Source of the DNA: Nilaparvata lugens
Lineage: Eukaryota > Arthropoda > Insecta > Hemiptera > Delphacidae
Reading direction: 5' to 3'
Assembly: GCF_014356525.2 (NCBI RefSeq)
Contig: NC_052504.1
Coordinates: 61,955,086 to 62,019,085 of the forward strand
Length of the DNA stretch: 64,000 bases
Below are positions 21,403 through 33,800 of this stretch, piece by piece (position 1 is the stretch's first letter; each line of letters starts with the position of its first letter). Both the position numbers and the translations under genes were made by a program. The notes below the pieces were generated by a model. That model was not told the DNA's origin and searched no databases. It saw only the letters and a list, made by a program, of their open reading frames with translations.

Positions 21403-21592
21403 AGGTGGGCCGGTCCCGACTGTACTGCAATGCCAGGTCGACCCGTGATGGAGGTGGAGCAAGCCCCTAACACTCCATCTATTTCCAAAAATCAGTTTAA
21501 TATACTGGCCACACAATGTGCAGCGTATCAGATATTAAGCTGATAAGAACAGATACTACACTTTGATCTTAGCCAACAGGCCGAGAAGCGAT
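21403..21592 (-). ncRNA. U2: U2 spliceosomal snRNA
   Basis: Read on the minus strand from 21592 it starts ATCGCTTCTCGGCC and continues GGCTAAGATCAAAGTGTAGT, including the GUAGUA segment that pairs with the intron branch point. The Sm-type site GATTTTTGG is present. A stem-loop III analogue is perfect (GATGGAG...CTCCATC), stem IIb (GCTGCAC/GTGTGGC) pairs with two G-U wobbles, and loop IV keeps ATTGCAGTAC. Length is about 190 nt, as for known U2. A mispair in the loop IV stem leaves open a slightly decayed copy. I could not identify a convincing upstream PSE in the 70 bases before the 5' end. It lies 1.5 kb upstream of bib exon 1 on the opposite strand. Confidence 0.92.
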
Positions 21593-22599
21593 AACTTGTT
21601 TAAGCAAATGACAGGGGCCCTATCAAACTTCACACAAAACTCTGGCGAGAGCTACGAAATTCACACAACTTTGATGCTCTCATTCAGGCAAGGTATCTCA
21701 CTTACAAATCTAAAAATACTTCCAGTATATTTTGGACAGTGAAAATCAACAATTCTGATTATTAAATCTTGCATAGTTAGTATCATTTTGAGGATATTCA
21801 TAAAATAATGATAGATTGGTGAATGATAATGTATGATCAGGTAGATGTGGAAGTAGTTAACAAATCTTCCGCTAGGTGTCGTGCCACCTACATAGCACGA
21901 ACTGTACGGTTTTGGCGGGTCACTTTTAAAGAGCTCTGAAAATGAAAATAAATTGAAAATCAAATCCTTCCACTTCCACTCTAATAAATGAGAACATCAA
22001 GTAATACTGACATACCAATACATAAAAGATATATATAGGTATTCAAAGAATAAAATATATTTATATTTAAAAAAGGCAACTGACATACTTGTATACCTAC
22101 CTCATCAAAACTTTGAATAACTGATGACAGCCACTGTGATCATTCTAGAGTCTAAAGGACCAATTTACACACGGTTTGTTATAAAAAATGGGATTTGGTC
22201 TTAAAATGTATAGTGTTTAAGAGAGTGGGTTTTCAAATTAGTAAATAGTACTCTGAAAATGGGTCAAAAATAGTACAAAATATATTGAGGTAGTGCTGAT
22301 GCTATATTTGTTCATTTTCTCTTAAGTGAGATACACTTTGAACTATCAGCATTCCTATAAAATAGCATCAATGCTGGCTCTTTCAATCAAACAGGCCTAC
22401 CTCAATATTGACATCTCACTCATTGATCATGTACTACTAGAAAACTTTTATTCATTCATACTTTACTCCTTAGTTGATTTTTCAATATCGTATGAAAAGT
22501 TATTAAAAAAAAATTCTGGAAAAATAGCATAAATATTGAGATAGTTCATATTTCAAGATGGCAGATTTCTTTTTTCAATTTCCCACGAAAATCTGTTTT
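21593..22599. other. Intergenic sequence between U2 and bib
   Basis: No coding frame stands out. A poly-A stretch near 22505-22515 and AT-rich DNA are visible. If U2 is transcribed, its upstream elements should lie at 21593-21665. Confidence 0.5.
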
Positions 22600-23064
22600 C
22601 AAATGAGGCTGAAGCCACGCTCAGGTTTATAAAATCTACATCGGGCTCCTAATCGCCAGCCGTGAATTTCGTCACGAGAGGCATGTCCGTTCGCTAGCGG
22701 TGCATGGTGAGAGCGGCTGGAATCTGACCTATTTGTGGTGCGGAGTGGGGGAGAAGCGCGTAGTTCGGCTTGTCGTGTCCGAGCCCGAGCACGTTGTTTT
22801 CGCTTCACATTTGGTTGAGCCGCCAGCCGCTTCACTTGCATCCTTGCATGTGGCAGTCAGTACTCAGTAGACAAGCACCGGTGCGCGTGGCTTCTACCCA
22901 CCGTTAACAACCGCTCAATTTATTAGTTACCAACGATATTATCCTACTATGTCTTCGTGAAAAGTTTGTGCTAGTAATGCGTGCGTGATTTTCTGGTTTC
23001 ACTAGATAAAATTATATTTGTATTAGTTTTATTTAGGTACAGTTGTTTCGTGTGCGATTTCAAG
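22600..23064 (+). promoter_or_regulatory. bib: Candidate bib promoter and 5' UTR
   Basis: The sequence is distinctly richer in G+C and CpG than its surroundings from about 22610 to 22900. Two insect-type initiator phrases (TCAGT) lie at about 22857-22869, some 200 bases before the start codon. No TATA box is evident at the right distance. An upstream GTG-initiated extension of the frame exists from 22981, but the ATG at 23065 fits the family start. Confidence 0.4.
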
Positions 23065-23365
23065 ATGACAACAGAGCTGTCGCGTCTGGATTATCAAGTG
23101 ATAACGCTCCTTGAAAAGCTGGAGACAGTTCGTCGCGATGCTCCACCTCCCCGACTTATGCCGGCAAACGCAGAAATGCGAACCCTCGAGTTCTGGAGGT
23201 CTATAATTTCGGAATGTCTGGCATCGTTTTTCTATGTGTTCACCGTCTGCGGCGCCGCGGCGGCTGTCACGTCTGGGGCGACGTCGGGTCAGACAATTCT
23301 GGCGGCTGCACTCGCTTCAGGATTCACCATCGCTGCTCTCACCCAGTCTTTTGGACATATCTCAG
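23065..23365 (+). CDS. bib: Neurogenic protein big brain, exon 1
   Basis: Encodes residues 1-100 plus one base of codon 101. The start MTTELSRLDYQVITLLEKLE is followed by AEMRTLEFWRSIISECLASF, the conserved junction leading into transmembrane helix 1 (about residues 47-69). Helix 2 (about 76-96) ends in TQSFGHIS. Big brain is an MIP/aquaporin-family membrane protein. In Drosophila it acts with Notch/Delta in neuroblast specification and behaves as a cation channel rather than a water channel. I chose ATG 23065 because it precedes the cytoplasmic leader typical of the family. The exon ends at a CTCAG|GTATT donor with phase 1, matching exon 2. Homology is from recognition of the family; no alignment was run. 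Confidence 0.93.
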
Positions 23366-23476
23366 GTATTCCATTGTCCCATGTAATTCCGCCATGTAAA
23401 AACTCATTTCTATGTTAAAGTTGTTACATTTTTAAATGCTATTTTAGGCCTACAGTTCAGTTACATTAATATAGCC

Positions 23477-23840
23477 TATAGTGAGGTCCATGTTATAATG
23501 GCAGTGTGTTATTTGCAATGGTGCTGCTATCCTTATCTATCGTTCAACAAAGCAGATGAATCTTTCACGGATTGCGATGCTGCCACATCGTTTATTAACA
23601 ATGTAGATATTCAGCTAATTGACAAAATATTTTATCTCAATCATGAAAATTTATTATTACATCTTTAAAAAATATATTTTCTTGACAAATAAAATAATTA
23701 TGATTAACTATTTTCAACAATAATGAACAGTTAAATTCATCAGATATACCAGTATCAGCTGTTTGGGTGGCAAGGAAGAGATCTGGCAACCCTTTTCTCC
23801 TATCTTCCTACACTGCCATTATAACGTGGACCTCACTATA
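23477..23840. mobile_element. MITE, TATAGTGAGGTCC family, complete
   Basis: The left end TATAGTGAGGTCCATGTTAT, then AATGGCAGT, is mirrored by ACTGCCATTATAACGTGGAC, then CTCACTATA, at the right. TA at both outer edges (23477-23478, 23839-23840) would be the target duplication. Length is about 360 bases and it is non-coding. Related copies are the fragment at 6582 and the interrupted copy at 48070-49767. Confidence 0.88.
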
Positions 23841-26800
23841 GAGGCCTAGAGTCTTTGCTTGATGGGAGCTGTTTCCCTTACTTACCGATAATATTATCCT
23901 GAATATCCGTTTTTATTCCTGAATATTTCTATAATCATGACGATAATAAATATCAAACTGATTATGAGACAGTGGTGTTAACAAATGTGAAGCAAACTCC
24001 TTGTTTGAATTTTTTGGGTGGTAAGAAAACGAATCGGAAGAAGTAGTAACAATATTTCTGGGTGGGGGGGGGCGCTGTTTAATGAACTGCAGTACAAAGA
24101 TTATACGATTTTGATGGTGTCTGACAAATCATATTCATTCATATGAATAATTGGACATGACAATTAATTATTGATTCATCATAGGTTTGCTTCTAGCACT
24201 AAAAACTTATCTCAGTTTATCTATGGCTGAGCTTTAATACTCAAATAATGTGCTTCAACATTCAGTTTGGTGATATTACTTTAGAATGTGTGAATTATAC
24301 CAATTCCATATCAACAATATTGAACCCTGTAATGTCATTATTGTCCTGTTATTATGTGTAGAGGGGTTCTCAATCTTAGAGGCTTGGAGGAGTCCCAAAA
24401 AAGGTCAGGTCAGCATATTTTATTGGTGGTTGGGGGTCGTCCGTGGTCTTGGGGGGAGCACCCCTGATTCTTAGAATGATTTTAAAATAAATCAATAATA
24501 TTGTGCTCTGGTCTAGGCCTACCTAAATATTGTTACTACCCAATGAAAGATATTATTTCATTATTTTTTATGATTGAATCATGCGTGAATTCGTGTGAAG
24601 CAGAAGGAATAATGATGTAGAAGATATATTAGTAAAGTTTATAAAATTTATGTTGTACGTACACAAAAAAAATCAAGATCTTTGAATAGGCATAAATCAA
24701 TGAATGGAGCCAGCATGCAATGCGAGTTGCAGTTGTTTTAATGCGTGCAACTCAAAATTGCCGATAAATGTCGGCAATCATTGGTTGCCAACTCCGGTGT
24801 AAACGCGGCTTAAGATAAGAAAGAATTTAGTGCAGGATAGATCTGATATAATATGGAATTTGTATGATTGTAAAAGAATTATTAATGATTCATATTGAAA
24901 TCATTGAAATGCACTACTCATTGCATCTGTTGTAATGTGGTATTGCTCTACAGTAGTATTTAATTTTTACTGGAATTTAATATTTTATTTTCAATATTCT
25001 TTTTTCTGTACTCTTACTATGTATAGTGAACTATTGTAATTGTGTTGTTATGGAAACAATTTTTGGGAGAAATCCTGTATGCTTCCATGTTTTTCATAAA
25101 TAAATAAATAGTATAAAAGTTATGAATGTTGTTCAATACTCAGCTCAAGAGTAAAGGGTCAATGAACCTAACTTTGTTTTCAATGACTTGGGATAAGAAG
25201 ATATGATAATCAAAGGATAGATAGGCTTGGTAATTAGAGAAATAGGCCTCGATAATTTTTAGATTACCAAAATTAGAGAATTGTTGATTTTTACTATTCC
25301 CACAGTCTTATTATAATAAATTTACTGTGTATAACTCCTGCAGATACTCTATTTAATAGTTCTCTAATCAACTAGCCTATTGATAATATATACGGATTAA
25401 AACCCTTCGTTGTGAGAAATAATTTTCTTTCAACATACCAGTAATGCTCTAAATATATAATAATAGCAATTCATAGTAATATGAATATGAATTAATGTTC
25501 ACAAATCCTTTCATAATTATATTATAGCTCTTGTAGAAATCTGAATCTATATTTACAATCAATTGTGATTCATTTGAAGTATTTTATAATCGCTGAGCAT
25601 TTTCAAACAGTATTAACTTTCGTAAGATGGATTCTCTTTTCTCTAGTCAGTGATGTTTTAATTAAATATATTACAATAAATTATTATAATAACGTGCTAG
25701 TTCACTTGTGCAAATTTGCAAATCCATCCATTCATCTGTATTGCAATATAATTATAGTAGCCCATGATATGAAAAAACTTGGATTTAATTTCAATCAATA
25801 GCATTCGTCTCAATTTTACTGATTAAAATTTTTCCAAAATGTAGTATCAAAAAGTTTTAAAATTATTTTCTTGAGAATGTCTAAATAATGATGAATTGGA
25901 AAGTTCAATAACTATAAGAGATGTCGAATGCAAGAGAGAAATATTTCTTCAAATGTAAGAGACTTTTCCCCTGACCTGTGAACTGAAACTTGTCGACTCC
26001 AAGCATTTTTCGAGGAGCTGACGTGAGCAGAATTCCTAACAGAAGAAAATAGATTTTTGATTTTACGAGCTTCACCGTCAAATTCACTCTTCTCGCCGAT
26101 ATCAGTTATTATAGGTAGAAGGTTGATTAGTCACAGTTGGATTTTTTCAATTCTGTAGCTGAATGTGAAGATGTTTATGTTTCTATATTATATATATCAT
26201 AATATTCTTCATGGTAATTATTATGATGGAGTTGAATCAATTCTAATCGCAGCTTCCCCTAGCTTCCCTTTGGATAACCTATTTTGATAGTGAACAATAG
26301 CACTTCTTCCAATTGAATTTTTTGTCCGATAAGTTTTAGCAGATCATCAAAGATGATGAAAACTTATCACTTTTACGAATAAATATATTGCTGGTAGAAT
26401 TTTGATCGTCTATAAACTATTATGAGTGAGTGAATATCAAATCAGAAATTTAAGCAAGAGAGAAACAGTGATAATAAACCTGGAAGAGAGAATCTCAATC
26501 AGTAGATAATAGAGATCAGAAGAAGCGATAGATAAACGACAGAAAACGTATTATAGATACGTTTCTCTCAAACCTTAATATTTTGGTATGTGGTATCAGC
26601 GAAGGTGAAATCTATATTTATCTATTTATTTATCTATCACTATTTGTAGAATCACTTGCAGTATGGATCAGCATGCTCAAGCCCAAAACTGATCCCAACT
26701 TCAACTTCCTATCCCGCAATATTTATAGAACACACAGTCCAAAAATATAGGCTATGAAAGTCACATTCAAAAACTGAAATTTTACACTACAAACCCAAGG

Positions 26801-29397
26801 AATCAAACACATTTCACCCATCTTGCCTTCACGTTTTTTACTGAGGTAATAGAATGATTTTTGTACCGTATTTGGTATTAAAACATTTAATATACCGTAT
26901 TAAAACATTCAATATAGATTATAGATTATTAGCTTATCCACGATAGACCCTATATGATTCGGTATAGTAATAGTGGTATCGTAATAGTGGTATTAGTAAT
27001 AGTGGTGCCATTGAATGATATATTATGACATTGGATGACAAGTTAGTGTCATTGGATTATTAACTTGAAATAACTCTTATTAGAACCAAGTAATCAATCA
27101 ATCTTGGAGAAGAGGTGGATGATGGATATTATTATTCCCTCTCACTCACTGGCATAACTGCAAATGCGTTGATCAATCAAACTTTTTCCCTGCCCCTTCT
27201 CAATTCAACGAGAATTTTATGGATGGAAGCTCCTCCAAGAATATTATAGGGTGAATTTTTTTCCATTCCTGTATGGTACGCTTCGCGAATTTAGTGAGAA
27301 TACTTTATGTGGAACGGAAATTGAAACATTATTTTGCGTCAACAAAATGGAATTTCAATGAGCGCTAGCAAATCCAAGAAAGTGAATAATAACTATCTTC
27401 CACATGGGCTGTGATATTGGAGGTATTTTATGGAGTATCATAATTCAAGACGAAATGTCAATAGAATAAAAATGGTTGGTCATTGATTTTGTTAGCGTTG
27501 AGCTGGAATAAGCTAGAAATATTCATTCTCCCTGGGATTGGGCTCATTGGGCCCCTGACAAAAGAATCGTATGGTTGCCTAGTGAAATATGACTCGAATG
27601 ATGTGGAACCTATAATTCCTTTTTTAGAAGTTTTTAAAAGTAGAATATTTTCCAAGAGACAAACTTTTGAATAATTGATCACGCGAGCCTTCCTCCATTG
27701 CAACAAAGCACTATAGTTTCGGGTTTCGGCTCTTCACGGCTGCAAAGTTTCGTGAAGGGTCAAAATTAAATACTCGTTAAGCTTCAAAGGATCAAAAAAT
27801 CGAACAAATTATGTCGATGACAAAGTATTAAGTAATAACGCTCCTGCGAGCTTTCAAGAACTTCAAACTCAAACTTCATAATAAATTCAAACATTGTTAT
27901 GCAAGTTACTGAAAGTCATTCCCCCTCAAAAGTTGATCAGTTTCTCGGTTATTAGGATCTTGGAAAACTTCCTTTATTAAAATTGGCTATGTGGCTAATC
28001 AAATGCCCTCTAAATTCTTCTATGAAAAAATTGAATATAACAAGCATGTAGCAGTTACTGTTTCTTATTTCTTGGAATACAATCTATGAAAATTAGTACA
28101 ATAATTATCATGGCAAAAAGTTCCTAAGTGTTTCTTCTCAAAAAAATCAATAATAGATTTCAATGGAAATTTTCTGTAAAAAAATATATTTCAATTGAAT
28201 CTCTTTTATTTCAAACATAAACAGTTTCTTGAAAATGTTATAGCACATATTAAAGCCTGTGGTAACAGATATCTCAACCTGATCAATATCAATAAATCAC
28301 AATTAAGCAGTTTTATATATAGTTACGTATAGTATAGAAGCGATAATTATAATAATTAATTGTTCATAGTAAACGGCTTCATGAAAAATACTGTTTCTAG
28401 TTCCAAGAAAAAGTATTGCGTTATTGACTTTGAAAAACAAAAATAGCATAAACTAATTCATAATTCCTTTCATCTCTTATCATAGGACTGTAATTTCCGC
28501 TCAGCAAAGCCATTCCGTTCTTCTTGAATGAATGAATGAATGAATGATAATTATGATACATAGCTGTTTCACGATAAGTTAAACAACAAAACAAGCACAC
28601 AATAAAATATTGGGCTACATTCGAATGTCCATACAGTATGAAGCTTATGTCGCAAATCACACAATACAGTCTGAAGAAGATTGATAAGACTGATCAATCT
28701 AAAGATACAACAACCATAATATCAATGTCTAAATCTTTGAACTCGGAAATGATGAATTTTAGACCTAAAGATTAAATTATGTTTAAAATGTTCAATGTTT
28801 GACCCACGCTTCGAAAATGTTAAATGGTAGCACGTCATCTCACCATCAAGCTGCGTTTACATTAATTTTTGATCCAAGTTCATTCATCATTGAATCTTTC
28901 ATTCGTCTTTTCAAATGCAGTCATAAAGTACTGTGTAGCGAGTAGCCTATCAATGCACTGTAACGTGATCAAATGAGCAAAAATATTTGTATGGTGCTAT
29001 CAGATAACTTCTTGCTAATCCGAATTATTCATTGATAAACGTCACTTTGACCATAAAGTAAGTAAATTCTTTATTTAATCTATGCTTTAACGTACACAAC
29101 TTGGTCGGGAAACAAAGTTGTTACCCTCTATAAGCAGGCTGAACCGAACAGAGTCCACAATCAATTCACAATTCAAGAATAATACAAGTATATGAATCAT
29201 TATAGAAACCATATCATATAATGCAAATAAATTTCCATGAATGTAATGTTATAATTGTGATGTTCATAGAATGAATATGATCTTATGAACTTAATCATTG
29301 TGCTAAATCTCAATGTGAGGACAATGGAGTTGGTGATGATGCTATAACATCTCTGACAACAGTGTTGAATTTATATTGTTTACTTGATTTATACAAT

Positions 29398-30281
29398 ACT
29401 AGCAGGTAACCCGTGCTTCGCAAGGCTCTAATTTAAAACTTGACAAAATGAAAACTTGACGTAATGGAATCTAGAAAAATTGAAAATAGGCCTATAAGAA
29501 TCCTCGGTTGATTAAGAATTTATATGCAGCATTTCAAGTAAATCAGTCCAGTAGTTTAGACGTGATGCTGCGTCAAACATAATTTTCCTATCCTTTACAC
29601 GTATATACGTTGCATTCAAAATGGCGGATCCAAGATGGCGGACCAAATTTTTGAAGTCATAGTGAAGTAGTATTTTTAATTTTAGTTGGATCCCCAATCA
29701 CACCCACCATCAAATTACCTTTGTGTATGAGATATTAAGCCATTCTCGGACTTTTCACCCACCTGTAGAATATTATTTGATGAAATTCAAGTTCAAATGT
29801 AATGAAAACAACTTCCTTCAAAAAATCATTCATAATTATACGTTTCGAGGGGAAAATTGAGAACAAAAAAGTAGTGGAAGAGTCGGGATTCGATCCGAGA
29901 ACACTCGCACCGAAGCCGAGTAATCTACTGCTAGACCACAGCTGCGTTCAAAAAATCTTGTACTAACGTTATAACTTCCTTACTTATAACAAACAATTTT
30001 ACAACAACATGTAAGCTATGCTGTACAAAATGTCATGTTCCATGAATGAAATTTGAACATTAATTTTGAAAAATCTAGAAGGAAAATTGAAATTTGGGCT
30101 TCCAGGTGCACGAGATTGATATTTTTAGAATCTATGTGCAAAATTTTGAGATCTAAATCATTCCCGTTTTTCCGGTATGCAATCCACATGTTGACATGTT
30201 TTGATGCGAACAAACGAACACACGAACAAACGAGCAAACGAACAAACAGAACCTTACTATCTCTTATTATATAGATTATAG
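29398..30281 (+). mobile_element. Interspersed repeat, ACTAGCAGGTAACCCGTGC family
   Basis: Begins ACTAGCAGGTAACCCGTGCT, then TCGCAAGG, and ends in CGAACAAAC-type short repeats followed by CTCTTATTATATAGATTATA. A second copy with the same beginning and end lies at 48254-49580. Both share TCCTCGGTTGATTAAGAATT and CTTCCAGGTGCACGAGATTG. The start and the ATAGAT-like tail resemble a class of arthropod retroposons, but I do not recognise a reverse transcriptase frame, so classification is open. The interior differs between copies, with a tRNA-like SINE segment only in this one. Confidence 0.7.
29800..29947 (-). mobile_element. tRNA-derived SINE-like segment
   Basis: On the minus strand from about 29947 the sequence reads GCAGCTGTGGTCTAGCAGTA, then GATTACTCGGCTTCGG and TCTCGGATCGAATCCCGAC. 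TGGTCTAGCAGTAGA fits a polymerase III A box, and GGATCGAATCC is one base from the B box GGTTCGAATCC, at tRNA-like spacing. The cloverleaf is imperfect, so it is not a functional tRNA gene. A short A/T-rich tail follows toward 29800. It lies inside the interspersed repeat and has no equivalent in the second copy of that repeat. Confidence 0.55.
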
Positions 30282-30768
30282 CTTGAGTTTTAATTCGTTA
30301 ACTGAAAAAATATCTTCGTGAAGCTGCGTTTATCGATTATGATAGCATTAGCTTACATGAACATTATGATGAACTTATGAGGTACATTAGGTACTCTATC
30401 ATCAATATTTGAAATTACAGAAATCTTCACAACCATAATGACACTACATTATTTGTTTGTTATTGATTGTGAGCAACGCTTCTGTTGATTGCCACTAGGT
30501 TATGGATATTTTCTTCACTTGCTGTGGGCGATAATCGAGAAGTAGTCATTCCCAATCACCATATTTGCTTGAATTTCATATTTCCTATCAGTCAATAACG
30601 TTGTATCTTTTTTCAAATGGTCTAGTTATTATTGAACGTTGTTTATAGGCGATAATCGTTTTAATAAATGTCAAAGTTATTTATAATGCAAGTGTCTGTT
30701 GTTTGCAGACTACATTATTATCTTTTTATTGAATGTTTTGAGATATTATTAGTGTTTGTTGTTTGCAG

Positions 30769-30895
30769 GCTGTCACGTGAACCCAGCAGTGAGTGCAGCA
30801 ATGGCGATCACGCGTAACATTTCGCTGTTGCGTGGTCTGATGTTCGTTGTGGCTCAGTGCGGCGGCAGCATCGCAGGTGCAGCTCTGCTCTACGG
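30769..30895 (+). CDS. bib: Neurogenic protein big brain, exon 2
   Basis: Completes codon 101 (Gly) and encodes CHVNPAVSAAMAITRNISLL, then RGLMFVVAQCGGSIAGAALL and YG. The NPA box (residues 105-107) is the first of the two Asn-Pro-Ala half-helix motifs of aquaporin-family channels. The AQCGGSIAGAALLYG stretch is the end of transmembrane helix 3 and matches big brain closely. The acceptor is gtttgcag (30761-30768) and the donor CTACGG|GTGAG. The exon leaves two bases of a Gly codon (phase 2). The third exon, with the rest of the channel and the second NPA box, was not found downstream in this window. Confidence 0.95.
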
Positions 30896-33800
30896 GTGAG
30901 CGCCATTTTATTGTCCTCTATCGCCCACCCAACCGTCATAAAAAACCCACCTTGGACATGTGTCCTTTTGAATTACTGCTCCCCCATGCTTCTGCCGACC
31001 CGATCTCTTTCAGATTCGAACGAATTTTGTGCATAGAGTGCAATCTTAGATTTCCCAGCTCCGTTTCTTTGTTGCTATTCGAGATTGAAACTTGTTGGAA
31101 GAGACTAGAAAATAGAAGGTTCCATTGATCAAGTCGAATGTATTAGATCTAGGACCTTATAATACAATATTTTCAAAACTTATTAAAGAAACTTTCAAGT
31201 TATTACATCAGGTAATTGATGTAAGGTTATGAAGGTTATTGATACAAAAGTTATTAGATTCAATGATTCTATGATTATGCTTAGGTGATTTTTGAATCTT
31301 TATTATTAGCATTGAGAATTTAAAATTGGCAATGTGAGCAAAGGCCTATACTTTGTCTTTGAAAGTATATCGTTGATGCATTGAAAATAATCACATCTAC
31401 CTTCATTGAAAAAAGGGAAAAGTTTCGAGCTGAATTGGTTTTCGTTTTTAATTTCGCAGAAAATCATAGTTTATGATCAGGCCCATTTAATGGAAAATTT
31501 TCCAATGAAAATACATTTAAAATATCAATTATCTATTTTGATTCACTGTGTGATTAAGTTTTGTTTAGTGAGTGGAGTGATTTGCTATATTATTTTTGGC
31601 TTGGTGCATCGAACTGAAACTCAGCAGAACAATAATTGGTTCAAAAAACTGCTTCCTCCGTGATAACACTAAACACTGAACAAGCACAAATAGTTTATAC
31701 TTATTCAGGTAATTTTGCGCTCTGTTCATCTCTAAATATTTTTGAATAATCGAGTGATGATTATCGAGGATAATAATCTATTGATGAGTTATTTGAACTG
31801 ATGATTGATGAGTCATTTGAACTGATATAGTCACACTGATCACGTAATACGCGAGATAAAAAACGTGTTATGGCGGGGGTTTCCCCCACAATTACAAAAA
31901 TAATTTTAATTCTTTATGTTACCTTCAATTTACTGAACATCATTCTTGTTCTTTCTCACTCCATCATCAATTTTATTGTTGTTTGTCAATGAAGGTCTCT
32001 ATAACTTACTCTTAACTCTGTAGACCACAATTGAAAGAGGTCTACGGATGCTTGCGAGCTTGGGATAAATTTTCTTCATAGCCATTTTCCTGGCCAATGC
32101 TCTCGAAAAGAGTTTTCTTAAAAATAGGTTGTTGTCGAAGTGTCGAGCAAAGAATGTTGCGTGGTCTTTGTGAGTTGCACTGCTGTTTCAAAGCAGAACA
32201 GATTCGGCAAGTTGAGGGGGAAGAGAGAACCGAAACGGTGGCTCATAAGGATAGTATGGGGTCTGTCTAAGAAAATGCATAGTTTTGCTGTTCCCATCTC
32301 ATTCTGCGTCGCACCTCGCAACATGGTCTTCTCTCTTCACAAAGGACATCCGCCTGCCGAAAGGACAAAGACCGAGAGAGCCCTTCGTCGTCTATTATCC
32401 ACCCCAAATTCATTTCGACCTGTACGTTGTTCAACCAGATCTCCAACGGAAACTCTCCGCATGCAGTGATTATCCTACTCTCCGGAGAACTTCACTTTTT
32501 GTCCGTCGATTGGAGGACGATACCATAAAAAAATCTATCATAACGAGGAAAATAGAAGCTGAATTAATCATTGTCTCTCGCTCCCTCCCGCACTACACAC
32601 TTACTCTATCTCTGGCGGTCTCCAATCGGAACAGTTGAAGGGGAACAAAACGGACGTCGTTTGTCCTTTTCCGCTTTCAAAGTTCTAGTCTGATAACGAA
32701 AGCTTCGCTCCTCTCAATTCAATATAAATTCAGACTTCAACTCCTGTTCCTGCAAGCAGTGTGCCTGAGAGAGAAGTCTATTCAAAGTTAGGGAATAGGA
32801 ATCACTATTCTATTCACCTATCTCACTGAGTTTGAAATCCATTTGAATAGGTCATTGAGAGTCGCTACAACAACTTATATATTCCTCCTTTCCTTATTTA
32901 ATTTTGATCTTTCATACTTTTGTTTCTCTTTCTCTGAAATATCTTACTGAATGATCCTTATATGTGAATGAATAAATTTGAAATTCATCATTCTGATGTG
33001 AGGCATTATATTCTCTTTCTCGTAGACGGGAAGTCTGCAAGATTTGTTCAACGGTTGAAATTATTTTTAAGTATTTGAATTGAAGCATAAAAAAACTGAA
33101 TGTTAGCAGGTCAAATTTAATTGACGAAATTTTATCTGATTTCTCGAATGTGTTGTTATGGTTTTATCTATTGTGAAACGCATCACAATCATAATACTAT
33201 AATATTGCCAATTCGCTTATTATTATACTCTTTATGAATTAGGATTACATCTCATTACCTTCTTAAGATTTTTGTCAGGACACTTCTCTGTTCGATTTGT
33301 CGATGAGAATATTGTGTTGTATTGGGGGAACCTCACCTACCTCCTATGTAATAATTGTAGCACTCAATGATCGTCTGGCCTGTAAGTTGCAATTATCGTC
33401 TATTTTTGATGTTGTAAATAATATTCTCATGAGACCACGATGCCAGTCACACGGTACGATGCGATGAGTATCAGCTCTAAGAAGGGAGAAATTTGGAAGA
33501 AGACGTCGTCGCACGTCGCATCGACATCGATCGTGATTGATCAGCGAGGACGACGTCTGACATCGGCCATCAACGTCCCACCAACACCAGCAACGCATAA
33601 CCAACGCTCAAACAGTTGTAAAAACAACATTAAAAATAATAATAATTCAAAGATCGTGATGGCCTCAAAGTTCATCTCGTTTCAGTTGGACCGACCACTC
33701 TATCTATCTCCTGTCCTCTTCCACAGCTTTCCCACCTCTTATTCCCACCCTATTGCCACATGCCGAGAAATCAAACTTAATTTCCGTGGGAAATTTCTGT

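Larger units (their letters stand above)
23366..30768 (+). other. bib: bib intron 1 (7.4 kb)
   Basis: Bounded by GTATT at 23366 and gtttgcag at 30761-30768. Besides the MITE at 23477 and the interspersed repeat at 29398, I see no coding exon. Minor features are a (TGAA)n run at 28526-28549 and a three-fold TAGTAATAGTGGTA-like repeat at about 26963-27005. The remaining short frames lack any recognisable domain. Confidence 0.85.

Noticed and set aside
22981..23064. N-terminal extension of bib from an upstream GTG
   Set aside because: It needs a non-ATG start and adds a hydrophobic leader not known in the family; ATG 23065 fits better.
29877..29945. Functional tRNA gene
   Set aside because: A and B boxes are recognisable but the cloverleaf stems pair poorly, and the B box has a mismatch; a SINE head is more likely.
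32118..32638. Overlapping frames on both strands
   Set aside because: Slightly GC-richer intronic DNA gives longer frames in several phases, and none shows a domain or conserved motif.
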